A stretch of 64,000 bases of DNA, from positions 33,173,183-33,237,182 of the forward strand of contig CM065377.1 of NCBI GenBank assembly GCA_033060915.1. The letters run 5' to 3'. Source of the DNA: Euryodendron excelsum (lineage: Eukaryota; Streptophyta; Magnoliopsida; Ericales; Pentaphylacaceae). The position numbers and the translations under genes are program-made. This document shows positions 1 through 12,155 of the stretch, piece by piece; position 1 is the first letter of the stretch; every line of letters begins with the position of its first letter. The notes under the pieces were generated by a model. The model saw nothing but the letters and a program-made list of their open reading frames with translations, did not search any database and was not told the origin of the DNA.

Positions 1-645
1 CATGTTCGTAAGGGAGCATAAGACGTGATGGGCACATGATTGGAGGTGTTATGCTTTTGGGATTGTGCTCTGCAAATTGATACTCTGTGTCATGTTTCTG
101 TATTCGAAATCAAAATTAAATTTTCTTGTAAAATTTGATCACAGGAAATTTGAGTAAAATTAAAATAAATGCACGTACATGATTTATGAGGTTCTGGAAT
201 ATTGCTTGTTTATTGAATATTTCAAATGGCATTTATTTCATCAATAAAGTAATTGATGATTTGATTAAGGTATTGTGAAATTAATTCCATATTAATGTTT
301 ATTTATGAGCATGCTAAATTTATGAGAAATTATGTGAACATGCTATAATATGGAAATATGATTTCTTATTAGTTCAATCATGTCATGAGGAATTTTAGGC
401 ATTATATATTTAATTTTACAAGTTTATACTATGTATGCTGGAGAAATATGTGCTCCTAGTGAGACCTAGGCCTTTCTCAATCTGTCAAGATATAATCTTG
501 GACATCGAAATGTAGAATTATCAATTGTTTATTATTTGGGCAAGATATATATCAGTCTACTGATGATTTAAGGTACATTTGGTCATGAGTATATAAGATT
601 TGTGTAACAATTAACGTTCATGTGATCAATTTAGGGTGTATTGTG
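1..645 (+). other. Probable 5' non-coding part of outer copia element
   Basis: No convincing coding sequence. The stretch is AT-rich. A segment near 545-590 (ATATATATCAG...GATTTAAGGTACATTTGGTCA) resembles 8150-8185 on the other side of the hAT insertion (ATATATATCATTATGTGATCCTTAAGGGTACATTTGTGACC), so the flanks look like one repetitive unit split by the hAT. Because copia coding remnants follow on the same strand from about 9.84 kb, I infer this is the upstream untranslated region of that copia element, whose 5' LTR would lie outside the window. An unrelated intergenic origin cannot be excluded. Confidence 0.35.
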
Positions 646-653
646 GTTAGTAT
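646..653. repeat. hAT target-site duplication, left copy
   Basis: The 8-bp GTTAGTAT directly precedes the left hAT terminus and is repeated without mismatch at 8101-8108. Eight base pairs is the diagnostic hAT duplication length. Confidence 0.95.
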
Positions 654-830
654 TAGGCCTGTCAATGGATCGGATCTGATCCGGATCCGATCTGGATCCG
701 ATCCGATAAAATCTGATTCAATTGTCCAGATCCAATAAGAGATCCGATAAAGTTCAGATCCGTTAGATTCATTTGTTATTGGACCGGATATGATTAAACC
801 CAATAAACCCGATTAAAGACCCGATCCGTA
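654..830. repeat. hAT left terminus with GATCCG subterminal repeats
   Basis: After the TAGGCCTGTCAAT terminus come many overlapping copies of GGATC, GATCCG and GATCTG in both orientations (664-770). In hAT elements such as Ac, clustered subterminal words bind the transposase N-terminal zinc finger. By analogy these are candidate binding sites; that role is inferred. Confidence 0.7.
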
Positions 831-839
831 AAAAGTAAT

Positions 840-1060
840 AAAACCAATTTCGGAACCCTAATCTCTCTCTTGCGCGCCTCTCTCTTCTCTCTGCCCTTTG
901 CCTTGCTCTCCCGTCTCTGGTATCGGCAGCAAAAACTCTAGAAAATCTACTATCGACAACTAGACCTGAAGGAGTCAGAGACGAACGACCGATTCAATCC
1001 CCGCCGCTGCCAGATGCTCCGGAGACGCAAATCCAATTGCATGTTAGCCTCTTAACAGTT

Positions 1061-1100
<40 letters not shown>

Positions 1101-3164
1101 CTTCCCTTCCTATTTTATATCTTTTTCTCTTGCTTTTTCCATTAATTTTTTCCCAGATTTGATGGCTAGGGGCACTGGTTCAGACAATCTCTATTGAAAT
1201 CAATTAATTTTTTTGGAAAAAAATTGGCTTTGTTGTCTGATTGTCTGCACTGGATCAGTTTTCTTTTTGATTATCTTATTGTCGTCTGATTCCCTTCCTG
1301 TCATGTTGTTTCACAGAAACGTCATTGATTCGATGGAAGCCATGGAATTACGACATTAAGCCTTGGATTCGTGTCTGTTTCCACTGAGACCGAAAAGTTT
1401 TGGCTTAGCTCCTTGGGTAAGAGAGAGATAGGATCTCAAATTTTTGTTGGTATTTTGTTTTTATCCTATATGCACACGAATTCTCTCTCTCTCTCTAGTA
1501 TATATATATATATATGCTCTGACAAATGGGAGCAAATGATACTGGCTAAGGTTTGCTCTGTTTGTCCAAACCCTAATTGAAAGAAATGAGAGAAAAATAT
1601 TGAGTAGACTGAGTTCATATAATATGTTATTTGTTTATTCTTTTTTCTTTTCTTTTTTTTTTTAAATTTGTGAATTCTTTCTTATTTGATTGGATTGATA
1701 AATTTGCTTATATTGTTGGGTATTCTAGGAGCTTTTGAAAGGACAAATTTTTAATATGACTATCACAGACTGTGATCACTATTAGCTAGCTTTCTTCTAT
1801 TTTATTTTTTTCCTCCGTGTGTAAGCTTGGACCTGCTTGTTTTGAATGAGTCCTTTCGACAGTCCATTAAGCCAGACAGCTCGATCCGACTACTTTCTTC
1901 TCCAGGCATTTCTTTCACTTCAGAAAGTACCATTGATTGTTCTAGTAAGTTATAAAAATCAATAAACAGACTTTACTATTATTCAGCAATCATTTGAATT
2001 TTAGTAAGCAGTCATTTGAATTTTGGTTCCGCAGTAGAAATACAATTCTGGGCCAATTCAGTAAAGTATTTATATGTCGATAAATAAATAATCAATGTCA
2101 CATGCATTGAATATAAAGAACTGTCTTAAAACTTATTACTTGGTTACTGGTTTCCACATTTCACAGCTGCACCGACTCCCATTCATATTTTGGAATATAT
2201 CCCTAGTTTCTTCATGTAGAAAATGTCCAAGAACAAAGTAGTAGCCTTCCCTTCAAAGATATATATATATATATATATGTATATATGGATGTATAGGTAC
2301 ATGTATATGATACATAGATGAGTGCAGTCATTTATTTTATTTCAGACTGACTAGTGCAACCTTGAAGGAGACCAGTTCTGGAAGTTATCTTTGATGAATA
2401 AATCCACTAGTCATGACTTGGGACATCTGATATACATTCCCTAGATATAAATGAGATAATGGTTGTGATTTGTAACTTTAACAAAAAATTTAAAAAGAAC
2501 GATTGCAATTTGGAACAAGTGTTAAAGGCCCACAGTATAATTTATAATCTTCTTGACTTATCATTCTCCAAACTTCCTAAGTTACTATCATGGATGAACT
2601 AGTTATGTTCATCCCCTATCTTCATTATTTGCTATGTGAAAATGATCTTTCTGCTAATAGATTTTCAAGCAAGATCCATCCCTACCTCTGTCAATGAGAT
2701 ATTCTGAAACAATGAAAGGTTTACTCTATTTATCCAACTATAGATTTTGAAAAGAAAAAATGAGGTAAATAAATAAAATCAAAAAACTTAGAATTTTCCC
2801 TATTCCCAATAGAGAGAAGCCCTATAGTTTGAAATACTTAGCTGAAAACACTACACACACACCCCACAAAATCTAGACATGAAATTAAGACTCAAACATA
2901 GTTTCTGCTTGAGAGTATGGTACATTGACATTTTGTGCAGCACAGCTCCAATAAAATCTGCTCATCGTCATCATCGGTGTGAATTGTTGTGACTTTCTAT
3001 TATTCCCTACTAATATTTATTTACCTGTTTATTTGTGACGGTATATAACAGTTTTTTTGGGCTTCTTCTTCTTTGTTGGTTTATATCAAATTTGTTTATG
3101 CATGGTTGTTGACATGATATTTAATTTGTTTGCCTTCTACAGTGTATATTTGACATATTGAAGG
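840..3164 (+). other. hAT 5' leader and probable 5' UTR intron
   Basis: A pyrimidine-rich leader (CTCTCT tracts near 865-900 and a CT microsatellite at about 1063-1094) is followed by more than 2 kb without a credible ORF before the transposase start at 3165. This fits a non-coding first exon plus intron(s). Possible branch and acceptor sequence lies just upstream of the start codon (TTCTACAG at about 3136-3143). No other feature is visible apart from TA and GT microsatellites. Confidence 0.4.
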
Positions 3165-5124
3165 ATGTCTATTAATCCTACTCAACCTACTAATAGTAGT
3201 AGGACTGAGGATTTTATTGAATTGGGTGAGGAGGTAACTCAAGGTCTTCCAAAGAGGCGAAAACCAACATCCAAATTGTGGAAGGACTTTGACAAAATTG
3301 AAACACCTAGTGGAGAAGTTGTTGCTAGGTGTAAACATTGTAAGAGAGACTTTGTTGGGGGTAGTAGTAAAGGAACAAGCCACTTGTTAAAGCATTTAGA
3401 TGGTAGATGTCCGGTACTACAACAACTTAATGTAAATGCCTCTAAGAATGTTTCTACTCCTAAGATGGCAACGTTTAAATTTGATCAAGAAAGGAGTCGT
3501 ATGGATTTTGCTAAAATGATAATCAAACATAACTACCCCTTTAACATGGTTGAACATGAGTTTTTTGAGATATTTTGCAACAATCTTCAGCCACTGTTCA
3601 AACTTGTCTCTAGAAACACAATTAGGAGGGATGTCCTTGATGTTTACCAAATGGAAAAGGACAAGTTATATCAATTTTTGGACGGACTTTCTTGTAAAAT
3701 CACTCTTACGACTGATTTATGGACCTCCGATCATCAAAACTTTGCTTATATTTGTTTAACTGTGCATTATGTAACTGATGATTGGGAATTGAAGAAGAAG
3801 ATTCTTGCCTACAAGTACATCGAACACCCTCATGATGGAGAGATATTGTTTAGATTTATTAAAGATTTAGTGTTGGAATGGAACATAGACAAGAAATTTT
3901 TTGCAATGGTGGTTGATAATGCAACAAACAATGACGTCATGGTAAGACTTCTTCGGGGATTGGCTTTGTGACAAATCAATATTAGCTTTGGGTGGGGAGT
4001 TGTTTCATGTGAGATGTAGTGCACACATACTCAATTTAATTGTACAAGATGGGTTGAAAGTTATAGGAAATCTCATTTCTGAAGTTAGGGAAAGTGTAAA
4101 GTATTTGAAGAAGTCTTCTTATGCAAAACAAAAATTTGATATTGCGATAAATCAAGTCAAATTGCATGGTAAGAAAAAGGTTCCAATGGATGTTCCTATT
4201 AGATGGAACTCCACATACTTGATGCTTGAAGCAGCAATAGGGTTGAGAAATGCATTCTTTCACCTAGAGCAAATTGATAAAAACTATAAGCACAATCCTT
4301 CAGAAGAGGAATGGGAAATAGCAAAGGTCATCAGTGGGAGTTTGAAAGTTTTTTACGAGGCTACCTCTCATTTTAGTGGGACTTTTTTTCTGACTTCAAA
4401 TGTATTTTTTCTGGATATATGTCTAATTCAACTCCATTTGAGGGAATGGGAGGTTAGTGAGCATGAATGTCTTCATTTGATGGCTGGTCCTATGTTAGAT
4501 AAGTTTGAGAAATATTGGGAAGATTGTTGCTTGGTGTTAGCCATTGCCGTGGTTCTTGATCCAAGGTGCAAATTGGTTTTGGTGCAATATTATTATGGTA
4601 GAATTTATGGTAAGAATGCTCAAAGGCACATTGAAAGGGTCCAAAATGCCTTCACTGATCTATTTAGTGAATATAGGGGTGCTTTCTCCTCTTCCATAGG
4701 CTCTTGTGAACATGTTGCTGATGATGGTAGCTCCAGTGGCAGTCAATTGGTTTCTAGTTCTTCCAAGCAAGAAAGTTTGTCTAGTTTCTTCGAGTGGTAT
4801 ATGAAGGACCGTGCTTCTAGGATTCATACTTATGAAAAATCAGAATTGGAGCAATATTTGGAGGAACAGGTGTTTCCAAACAATGAGAATTTTAATATTC
4901 TACATTGGTGGAAGGTTAATAGTGCTAAATATCCAATTTTAGCAAGGATGGCTCGTGATATTTTAGCTATTCCAGCCACTACAGTTGCATCAGAAGCTGC
5001 GTTTAGTGTAGGAGGAAGGGTGATTGATGAAACACGTGCATCTTTACTTCCGGACATCGTGGAGGCCTTAGTAACGACAAATGATTGGATTGAGTCACAT
5101 AAAAAGAGAAGTAAGAATTTATAA
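3165..5124 (+). pseudogene. hAT transposase (BED zinc finger, RICESLEEPER/DAYSLEEPER-like), frameshifted
   Basis: Two ORFs encode one hAT transposase. The first (3165-3971) has a BED finger with C56-x2-C59 and His residues at 73 and 77. Its RNase-H-fold starts with TTDLWTSDHQNFAYI, and a second acidic motif is VVDNATNND. The second (3988-5124) continues with HVRCSAHILNLIVQDGL, PIRWNSTYLML and the C-terminal hATC dimerisation domain (ILAIPATTVASEAAFSVGG). The frames are out of register by one base. The break lies in the four-G run at 3955-3958, where an extra G looks likely, because the continuing homology appears in the +1 frame right after it. Combined length of about 650 residues is normal for plant BED-hAT proteins. 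Terminal repeats and a duplication around it argue for a transposon copy rather than a domesticated gene. Confidence 0.92.
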
Positions 5125-7930
5125 GAAATAATTTATTGTTGTTATTTTTTGAAATGCATATTGTATCTTATATCTGATTTTTTTGGTATTTTCAGATGTC
5201 GAAGAAAGTTTACTGGATGACTAACACTACAACAGAATTTTTTTGGTATTTTTCTCTTATACTTCAGCATAATCATATTTTCATATGTCCATTAAGTTGA
5301 AAGATATCTTCCTCCCAATACAACCCAGAATTAGCAGCTGATTCTTTGCATGAGAATTGATAGTTTTACTCCATGATTACTTCTCATGAGTTTCTTGGCT
5401 TCTGGGCAAGAACTATTCATATGTTAAAATAGTTGGTCTTAAATTAATGGTCTCTTTGCAGGCATTCTGGGCAGCATTCAAGGGTTCGTAAACTCCAATA
5501 AAAGCTCTGTCACCTCATTCATGTTTTTTTGCAGTGGTCATATATACTAGTAACAATACTGCAAGGAGAATTTGCACTACTGTTAATGGAGAATTTGCAG
5601 TACTGACAAGAACATAAACCCATAATGGAGAATTTGCAGTATGCATGCATGATTGTAGTTATGCCTATGATGGAATATCATATATATACATATGCATATG
5701 GGTACATATATATATATATATATATTATGAACGGCTGCCTCTGTGCAGGCAATGCAGTTCTCATTTATTATTATTTTTGGGAGGTTCTTGAGCTGATTTT
5801 TATTATTTTATTTCATCTCAGTGGTATGCCTTCGAGTTTCTTGTGATTTGCACTAGGAAATATGGAGATGTACCTATGATTCCAAAATTTCCGAACAACA
5901 AATGACCAGAAATCTTTTGGGGACAGGTCTTGCATTCTCTTGATTACAGCAAACTCAACAATTAAGATGCTACACAACTACTCAAAGGAAAGAAGGTCGT
6001 TGTCAACTTGTCATTAGCTACAAGAAATCAACTATTGATTTAGCTGTAGAATGTGCAGAAGCCAACCAAGGTAACTAAAGCTTTAAGATGCCCACACCCA
6101 CACCCACACCAACAGATACACACACACACACACAAAAAGTCTAGTTTATTTTTTTTTTTGCTATAAAAATTTCCTAGTTTTCTTCTTTTCTTTTTCTCTT
6201 CTAGATCTGCGTAATGGTTTGATGCATGTGGTATTTGACATAAAGATTGTATAATGATCCAAAGCTACATGCGACTCTTGGTTTAATATATAAAGGTTAG
6301 GATATTTTTTAACATTGCTATATGAACAGAAAAACTATACAGAATAATAGAACTTAATTGAGACCTATCACTATGTTAAGAAATATATTTTTATTATAAA
6401 ATGATGTTGTTTTTACTCTTTTTTTTTTTTAACTTCATTTTGTCCATTGATTTTTAGTTTTATTATAACATGGAAATTCCTATTATCTTTATTGGGTTTC
6501 CATACTTCAGCACCTTTGGAACTACCCAGAAGAGGAGCATTATAGCAGAATAGTGTGCTAAAATTGCAGAGGAAACATAGTAGATTTGTAAAACAGCTAG
6601 CTATTCTGACCCTAACAGATAAGATCATAGTTTACAAAGCTTTATGCCTCTTTTTAGGGACTCTTGTTTTGGGTGTGGAATGCAGGGATGTTCAAGCCTC
6701 AAGTGAGGTGCTTGTATTTAAAGAGTACCATGGGGAAACCAATCCGCATCTTCTAAGTAGGTTTTTTTTTTTTTTTTTTTTTCACTTGAGCTGCTCTTAG
6801 GGAGAGGGATTTAATGTGCGAGCACATGATCAAAAATATTTTCCTGGATTGAGCAATTTTACCTTTTTGTTATCATTTTACTTTGATGCCTCTTGAATGC
6901 CATGAATACATTGTAATGCCTTTTTTTTGTAATTTTTTTTATGGAGAGATGAACCGTAAATCATTCATTTTACTGCCTTTACTACTTGATATCCCAGTCT
7001 GATGATGATGTTACTGGACGATCCTTTTTGGTGGGTATATGCATAATTTATCCTAGCCTTGGATTTTTAGAGTTACAAATTCAAACTAGGTTGGAGTTGG
7101 ATGCAATAACTGTATAAATGTCCATTTTCTCAAGGTGTACACAAGGGGGCAATCTCTAATTGTATTCTTGTAATTTTTTTGGGTGCAGGTGCCGTCTTGG
7201 AGAAAGAAGGTTGCTAGTTCATCATTTTTTGTTGGATTTGTAGAAATGATTGACCATGTACTTACAATTCTTGTGGAGAGGAGACAATTGATGAAGGATG
7301 ATTTTCATTTCATGGCATTGTATTTCTACATGAATGCTGTATAGTCCAACTAATGGCAAATTGTTTTCCAACAATTTTGATCTAAATTGAATAGTTGTTG
7401 ATATTTTGATCTAGTAGTTTATAGTCAATGTTGGCCCTCATATTTTGGATCAAATTGTTGATAGAATGGATGCTTAGTTCCTTATTGACTTAAGGGCAAT
7501 GATTCCAGTGCTAATTTGAGTTAGAAATGGAAAATCATCAAACTTCTATGATACAGTTTCCATGCTAATCTAGGCATTGGCCATGCTGGTGTAGTGAAAT
7601 TGCAAACAAATGTGGATTTTACGTGATTCTTTGTTTGAAGGCATGTACATTTTCTACATCTTGCTATGGTTTAGTATATATTATGTATTGTTGCCTAATG
7701 GTTGAATGATCTATGTTAATTGAAATTTTTTTTTCTATATTTGTTTCAGTTTTTATAAGCTTTTAGTAATAGAAAGAAACCATTTATATATTATTTGTAT
7801 ATAATTTAATTAGAAAGTTGGGAATTTTTTAATTTGCTGAGTCTCTTGTTAATCAATTATGCTAGAATAGAAAGAGAATAATCGTAAACCAAAGCAAAGC
7901 ATTTAAATAAAATAAAAAAATAAAAAAATA
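5125..7930. other. hAT 3' non-coding region
   Basis: No further hAT or host coding homology was recognised. The stretch holds AT-rich sequence, TA/TG and homopolymer microsatellites (for example 5706-5725 and 6762-6781) and only short spurious ORFs. It probably contains the transposase 3' UTR and spliced 3' exons. Confidence 0.5.
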
Positions 7931-8100
7931 AAAAAAACAGATCTGGTCGGGTAATCGAGTCAGACCCGATTGTTAATGGGCCGGGTCTGAATCTGAATAT
8001 TTCAAGCCATCAAATTCGAATCTGGATCAAATCTATAATTTACTGGATCTGGATCTGGATCTTCTGGATTTGGTCTAGATTCGGCCTATTGACAGGCCTA
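7931..8100. repeat. hAT right terminus with GGATCTGGATC repeats
   Basis: The region has GATCTGG/CTGGATC words repeated (GGATCTGGATCTGGATCTTC near 8045-8064) and ends CCTATTGACAGGCCTA. It mirrors the left subterminal region in composition and motif, supporting a functional pair of transposase-binding ends. Confidence 0.75.
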
Positions 8101-8108
8101 GTTAGTAT
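8101..8108. repeat. hAT target-site duplication, right copy
   Basis: GTTAGTAT, identical to 646-653. Confidence 0.95.
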
Positions 8109-8344
8109 CAATTTGTGATATGATCACTAACAAATGAGACTTGGGCAATATATATCATTATGTGATCCTTAAGGGTACATTTGTGACCGTACCCATTTGT
8201 GATATGATCATGTGCATGCATATGTGTTTCGAGTATGCTATGATTAAAGTTGGGCAATTTACATAAAATGACGTCATGCTAAGAAGTTTTGGATTGATGT
8301 GGATGCTACTGCCCAAAGGGGTACATCCATTAATATCTGATTTT

Positions 8345-8830
8345 TCTTATATATTTGGATATGACTATATCTATTGTATTATTGTATACAATCGCTTACC
8401 CAAAGGGGGTTATTATGTGTTTTAATGACATAGATAACATGACTATATCTATTGTATTATTACATACAATCGTCTGCCCAAATAAGGTTGTTGTGTGTTT
8501 TAATGAGACGGATAAAATAACTATATCCATTGTGTCATTACATATAATTTCCTACCCAAAATGGGGTTATTATGTGTTTTAATGATATGGATGACATTAC
8601 TATATCCATTATATTATTGCATACAATCGCCTACCCAAAGGGGTTATTGTGTATTTAACACTGATGACATTAACATATCCATTGTATTATTGCATACAAT
8701 CATTTACCCAAAGGGGGTTATTATGTGTTTTAATGACACGAATAATATGAATATATTTATTGTATTATTGTATATAATCGTCTACCCAAAGGAGATTATT
8801 GTGTGTTTTAATGACACGGGTAATATTTAG
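8345..8830 (+). repeat. Tandem array of about six 78-bp units with CCCAAAGG core
   Basis: Each unit runs roughly ATATCTATTGTATTATTG, then CATACAATCG, then TACCCAAAGGGG, then TTATTGTGTGTTTTAATGAC. Units start near 8360, 8438, 8516, 8594, 8668 and 8746. Most are 78 bp, so the reading frame is held for two or three units at a time (recurring SIVLLHTI and YPKGVIMCF peptides), with frame breaks between blocks. More divergent single units with the CCCAAAGG/CTCAAAGG core recur near 8296, 8872, 9174 and 9475. I infer this is untranslated sequence of the outer copia. Confidence 0.8.
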
Positions 8831-9835
8831 CTACTGATTCAAGGATGTTTAAATTTTAGGAAGGTTTGTTTGCCTCAAAGGGGACTGACTTTTCAAAAGC
8901 TTGTGTACTATCATTTGGTGGCTTGCTCAAGAGATCTCATAGCATATTACACTCTCTGTTCAAAGAGGAGACGGTAATGATGCAACAGGGCACCCTTATT
9001 CATTTATGCTTGATTAAGTTTAAAGCATATAGTAAATTATTTATTACCTTTATTTTGCCGATCTGTTACTTTATTTTTGTTGCCATGTACAGTCTCTCTA
9101 AAGGTTAAAACTTGAGTATTCTATCTTGTTGACTTCTTGATAAAAAAAACCCTATGACATATTGCACTGTCTGCCCAAAAGGGAGACTGTAGTGATGCAA
9201 CATGGTGCTCTTTGTTAGTTATGCTTATTTGAATTGAAAGCATAATTTGAAGGTTTATTACCTTATTTTGTTGATATATTGTAACCTTGTTGTCTTGAAC
9301 AACTTTTGAAGGTTAGTAAAGATTCGGTCTCTTTATCTAGCTCTTTTGAAGTGAGTTTTTTGCCTGTGTTATTAGTATATATATTTCTACCCAACGATGT
9401 AATTATGTGTGGTAATTTCTTAAAATATCATGAAGTGAATAATAGATAATATGAGTTTAGACAATCCCTTCCGCCCAAAGAGGTTGGGTTTTTCGAAAAC
9501 TTGTGCTATCTTTCTTTTTTTTTTTTTTTAAGTGCTTTCATGATAAAGTTTGAGATTACCATTAGCATGTTACATTCTTGACACAAAGGAAGGTTAGTAA
9601 TAATGCATAGGACTCTTACTGAAATACGACTTATAAAGTATGTATACCTTATTCATTAGTGGTAAACTAGTTAATTGTCCAAGTTAGTTAGATTGAAGTT
9701 TTTTTTTTTTTTTTTGTAATTACTTATTGTGATCTTATGTTATATGCTATATGTTGCACTTGGCTTGTAAGTTTTAATGTAGCTAGAAAGACTTTTAATT
9801 TCATGATGACATGGTAGATTTGCTCACATTTTTTC
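8831..9835. other. Outer copia non-coding/decayed region
   Basis: No intact coding sequence. Two diverged copies of a longer segment can be seen: 8866-9010 (GCCTCAAAGGGG, TCATAGCATATTACACTCTC, ATGATGCAACAGGG) and 9130-9215 (CATATTGCACTGTC, GCCCAAAAGGGAG, TGATGCAACATGG). It looks like decayed repeat-rich copia leader or gag region; no gag motif was found. Confidence 0.4.
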
Positions 9836-10168
9836 AAATTGTTGGTCATAGTGTGTTGAATGATGATTTATACAGATTAAATCTAAACCATGATGATGGA
9901 TATATCTCCTTCCACGTTGAACACAATGTAAGGGACCTTTAATTGTTGGATTGTTGCTCAATATACCATGCCTAGTAGTCCTGAATAGAATGGTGTGGCC
10001 GAATGACGTAATAGCACTCTTAAAGACATGATAAGAAGTATAATGAGCAAGTCTAATATGCCTGCATATCTTTGGGATGAAGCTATTAACTCCGCTTTTT
10101 ACATTCTTTATAGACTTCCTAGTAAGTCTATTCCCTTTTTACATTTTGAGTTGTGGACTGGTAAGAAG
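9836..10168 (+). pseudogene. Outer Ty1/copia pol: pre-integrase and integrase fragment
   Basis: Near 9843 the reading GHSVLNDDLYRLNLN matches the gag-pre-integrase region of plant copia polyproteins. By 9957 it jumps to the integrase C-terminal core: QYTMPSSPE, a stop, NGVAE, a stop, then the open run LKDMIRSIMSKSNMPAYLWDEA...LWTGKK. The normal catalytic core between these is missing, so the element carries an internal deletion as well as stop codons. The frame is cut at LWTGKK by the gypsy insertion at 10169 and resumes after 18791. Clearly inactive. Confidence 0.85.
10164..10168. repeat. Gypsy target-site duplication, left
   Basis: AGAAG, repeated at 18787-18791; a 5-bp duplication is expected for LTR-retrotransposon integrase. 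Confidence 0.9.
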
Positions 10169-12134
10169 TGTAACATCCTAGGGCTTACATTCCATTATAT
10201 GCATTTGAATAAGTGTTTTGAGTGGCTAACTATGCTTGAGTTGTGAATTTTACACCTCTTAATTCTTGAATTGAGTATAATTGTATAATGCCTATATTTG
10301 ATTAAGGATTTTTCATAATCGGTAAGAATTGGATCTTTCATGCTATAGGTATGTTCAAATACTCTAATCAAGGTGCTTAATTAGATTTGTTTAATGTTAA
10401 TTTTATTTTGAAACACTTTTGTGAAAAGTGATTTTTGATTAGTTAAACTTAATCATGATTAATTACTTTAAAGCTTGATTAATTACTCCTTGATTATGAT
10501 TAGTGTGAGGAGTGCCACCTCACATGGAAGGGGATACGTCACTCATTCTTTAAGGGACATATGTCTCTCTCATCTTGTTTGCAAGACAAGTGTGTGTGTG
10601 TGTGTGTGGGTGTGTGGCATGTCATGCTTCATTATGTGAAGAGAGAGAAAAGGGAGAAGTAGAAAGGAGAAGAATTTCTGCACACAAGAAAAGAAAAGAA
10701 AAAAGATAAGTGTTTGGTTAGAGAAAAAGGGAAGGAAAGCTTGGAAAAATCTAAGATTGTGTTCTTGCATTAAATTGATTGTTGCATTTAGCAAGACTTC
10801 TTTATGCTTTTGGAAGTGTGAATTGGACTTCAAAATTCGAAGGTTTAGGTTAGAAGCTTAAAATCGTTGTGAAATTCATGTGTTGATATTTGATACCTTG
10901 TTTGAAACCTTAGAATTTTAACCAAGACCTTAGGAGGCTTAGAAATGGTGTTTAGTTGATTGGAGTTACTTAAAACTCCATTTTTGTTAAACCAGTCAAG
11001 GACCTGAGATGCGCCTCATGGTGCGGTCCCTTGGAGGAGGCGGTCCCTTGGAGGAGGCACGCTAGTAGCACTTAATGGCGCACTTCTTGGGAAATTTTCT
11101 TATTTCGTTAGAATTTACCCTCCATTCTCACTTTAATTGTAGGATAACTAGCTTAAAGGGGTTCAAACTCTTTCTAAAGAATCAAGGTGAGTTGTGAATT
11201 CTTGTTGCTATTCCTTTCAACTTCATTTGTTTTCGAATGCTTATTTTGTCAAATTCAATAACAAATGATATGTTTTTGACTTAAATGTTATATTTTACAA
11301 AGAGTTTTGAATTCCATGGACATTATACTTGTGAAATACTTTGGAAATATTTTTAAATGTATTGTGTGACACACTCGGGAATCCTAACTCGAACTACTTA
11401 AAATAAACCGTTATATGAATTTGGGGAACGTCCCCTATGAGTCACATGGTTCCTTGTGGGTTTTACATGTGTAAGAATCAACTGTGAGCTTTGGCTCATT
11501 GTGTCCAAAGAGTGTGAATACATGTAAAGAGGTAGAGATTATTTTGTACAAATATTGCTTTGTATTGAATATGTAAATGATCCTCCACTATTTCAATGAG
11601 AAGCTATTATTTCTATATATGCATTGAAATGACAATATTTTATAAATTGTCCATAGGATTAACTGGAATATATTCCTTGTATCTATATCATTCACTAGGC
11701 TTTGCTCATTCTGTTAATTATCATTTCAGGTAATGAGAAGTAGATCCATGCCTCGAGATGTATTGAAAGTTTATTTGAAAGTGTGTTTTGAAAGGCCAAT
11801 GCTTTTGTTTTCTTTTGTGAGGATGGGAGCATCTCATTTTTCAAGCCTATGATCTTATGTAAATAGTCGAAAGACGTTGTCTTGTATATATTTACTTCTG
11901 TGTGGCCTTGGAATAGGCCTCAAATTGTAATAATCCTATGTATATGGTTTGACTTCAAATGTGACGAAAATATAAGCACTTGCTCTGAAGCTCAACTTTG
12001 AATACACAACACTATTATCTATATTATGGATAAATGCATAAGTGATTAACCTATTTCATGTGCTAGGCCTTTTGTAGCTATGCTACTGGTCAGTTATGAC
12101 CTTAATCCGTATAAGTGGGATTTGGGTCATGACA
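10169..12134 (+). repeat. Gypsy 5' LTR
   Basis: Begins TGTAACATCCTAGG and ends GGGTCATGACA (TG...CA), 1,966 bp. It contains a TG microsatellite (10590-10612), a purine-rich stretch (10635-10740) and a GC-rich patch at 11008-11085. A 17-bp unit (GCGGTCCCTTGGAGGAG) is tandemly duplicated at 11023-11056 but is single in the 3' LTR. Confidence 0.92.
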
Positions 12135-12136
12135 AG

Positions 12137-12155
12137 TTTGATATCAGAGCAACTA
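12137..12155 (+). promoter_or_regulatory. Primer-binding site, tRNA-iMet type
   Basis: Two bases after the LTR the sequence TTTGATATCAGAGC closely matches the complement of the initiator tRNA-Met 3' end (TGGTATCAGAGC) used by most plant gypsy elements. Mismatches fit the element's general decay. Confidence 0.75.

Larger units (their letters stand above)
654..8100 (+). mobile_element. hAT-superfamily DNA transposon, full length
   Basis: The element is 7,447 bp. It starts TAGGCCTGTCAATGG and ends CCTATTGACAGGCCTA, giving a terminal inverted repeat of TAGGCCTGTCAAT with a degenerate continuation, and it is bounded by perfect 8-bp duplications. Inside are a CT-rich leader (840-1100), an unusually long non-coding 5' part, a BED-finger hAT transposase with one frameshift (3165-5124) and about 3 kb of non-coding 3' sequence. 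Both subterminal regions are packed with GGATC/GATCC words. Identical duplications suggest the insertion is younger than the decayed copia around it. The frameshift means this copy probably cannot move without a transposase supplied elsewhere. Confidence 0.93.

Noticed and set aside
3165..5124. Domesticated DAYSLEEPER-like host gene
   Set aside because: Terminal repeats, perfect 8-bp duplication and a frameshift mark it as a transposon copy.
8345..8830. CRISPR-like regular repeats
   Set aside because: Units are contiguous tandem repeats with no unique spacers, in plant nuclear DNA.
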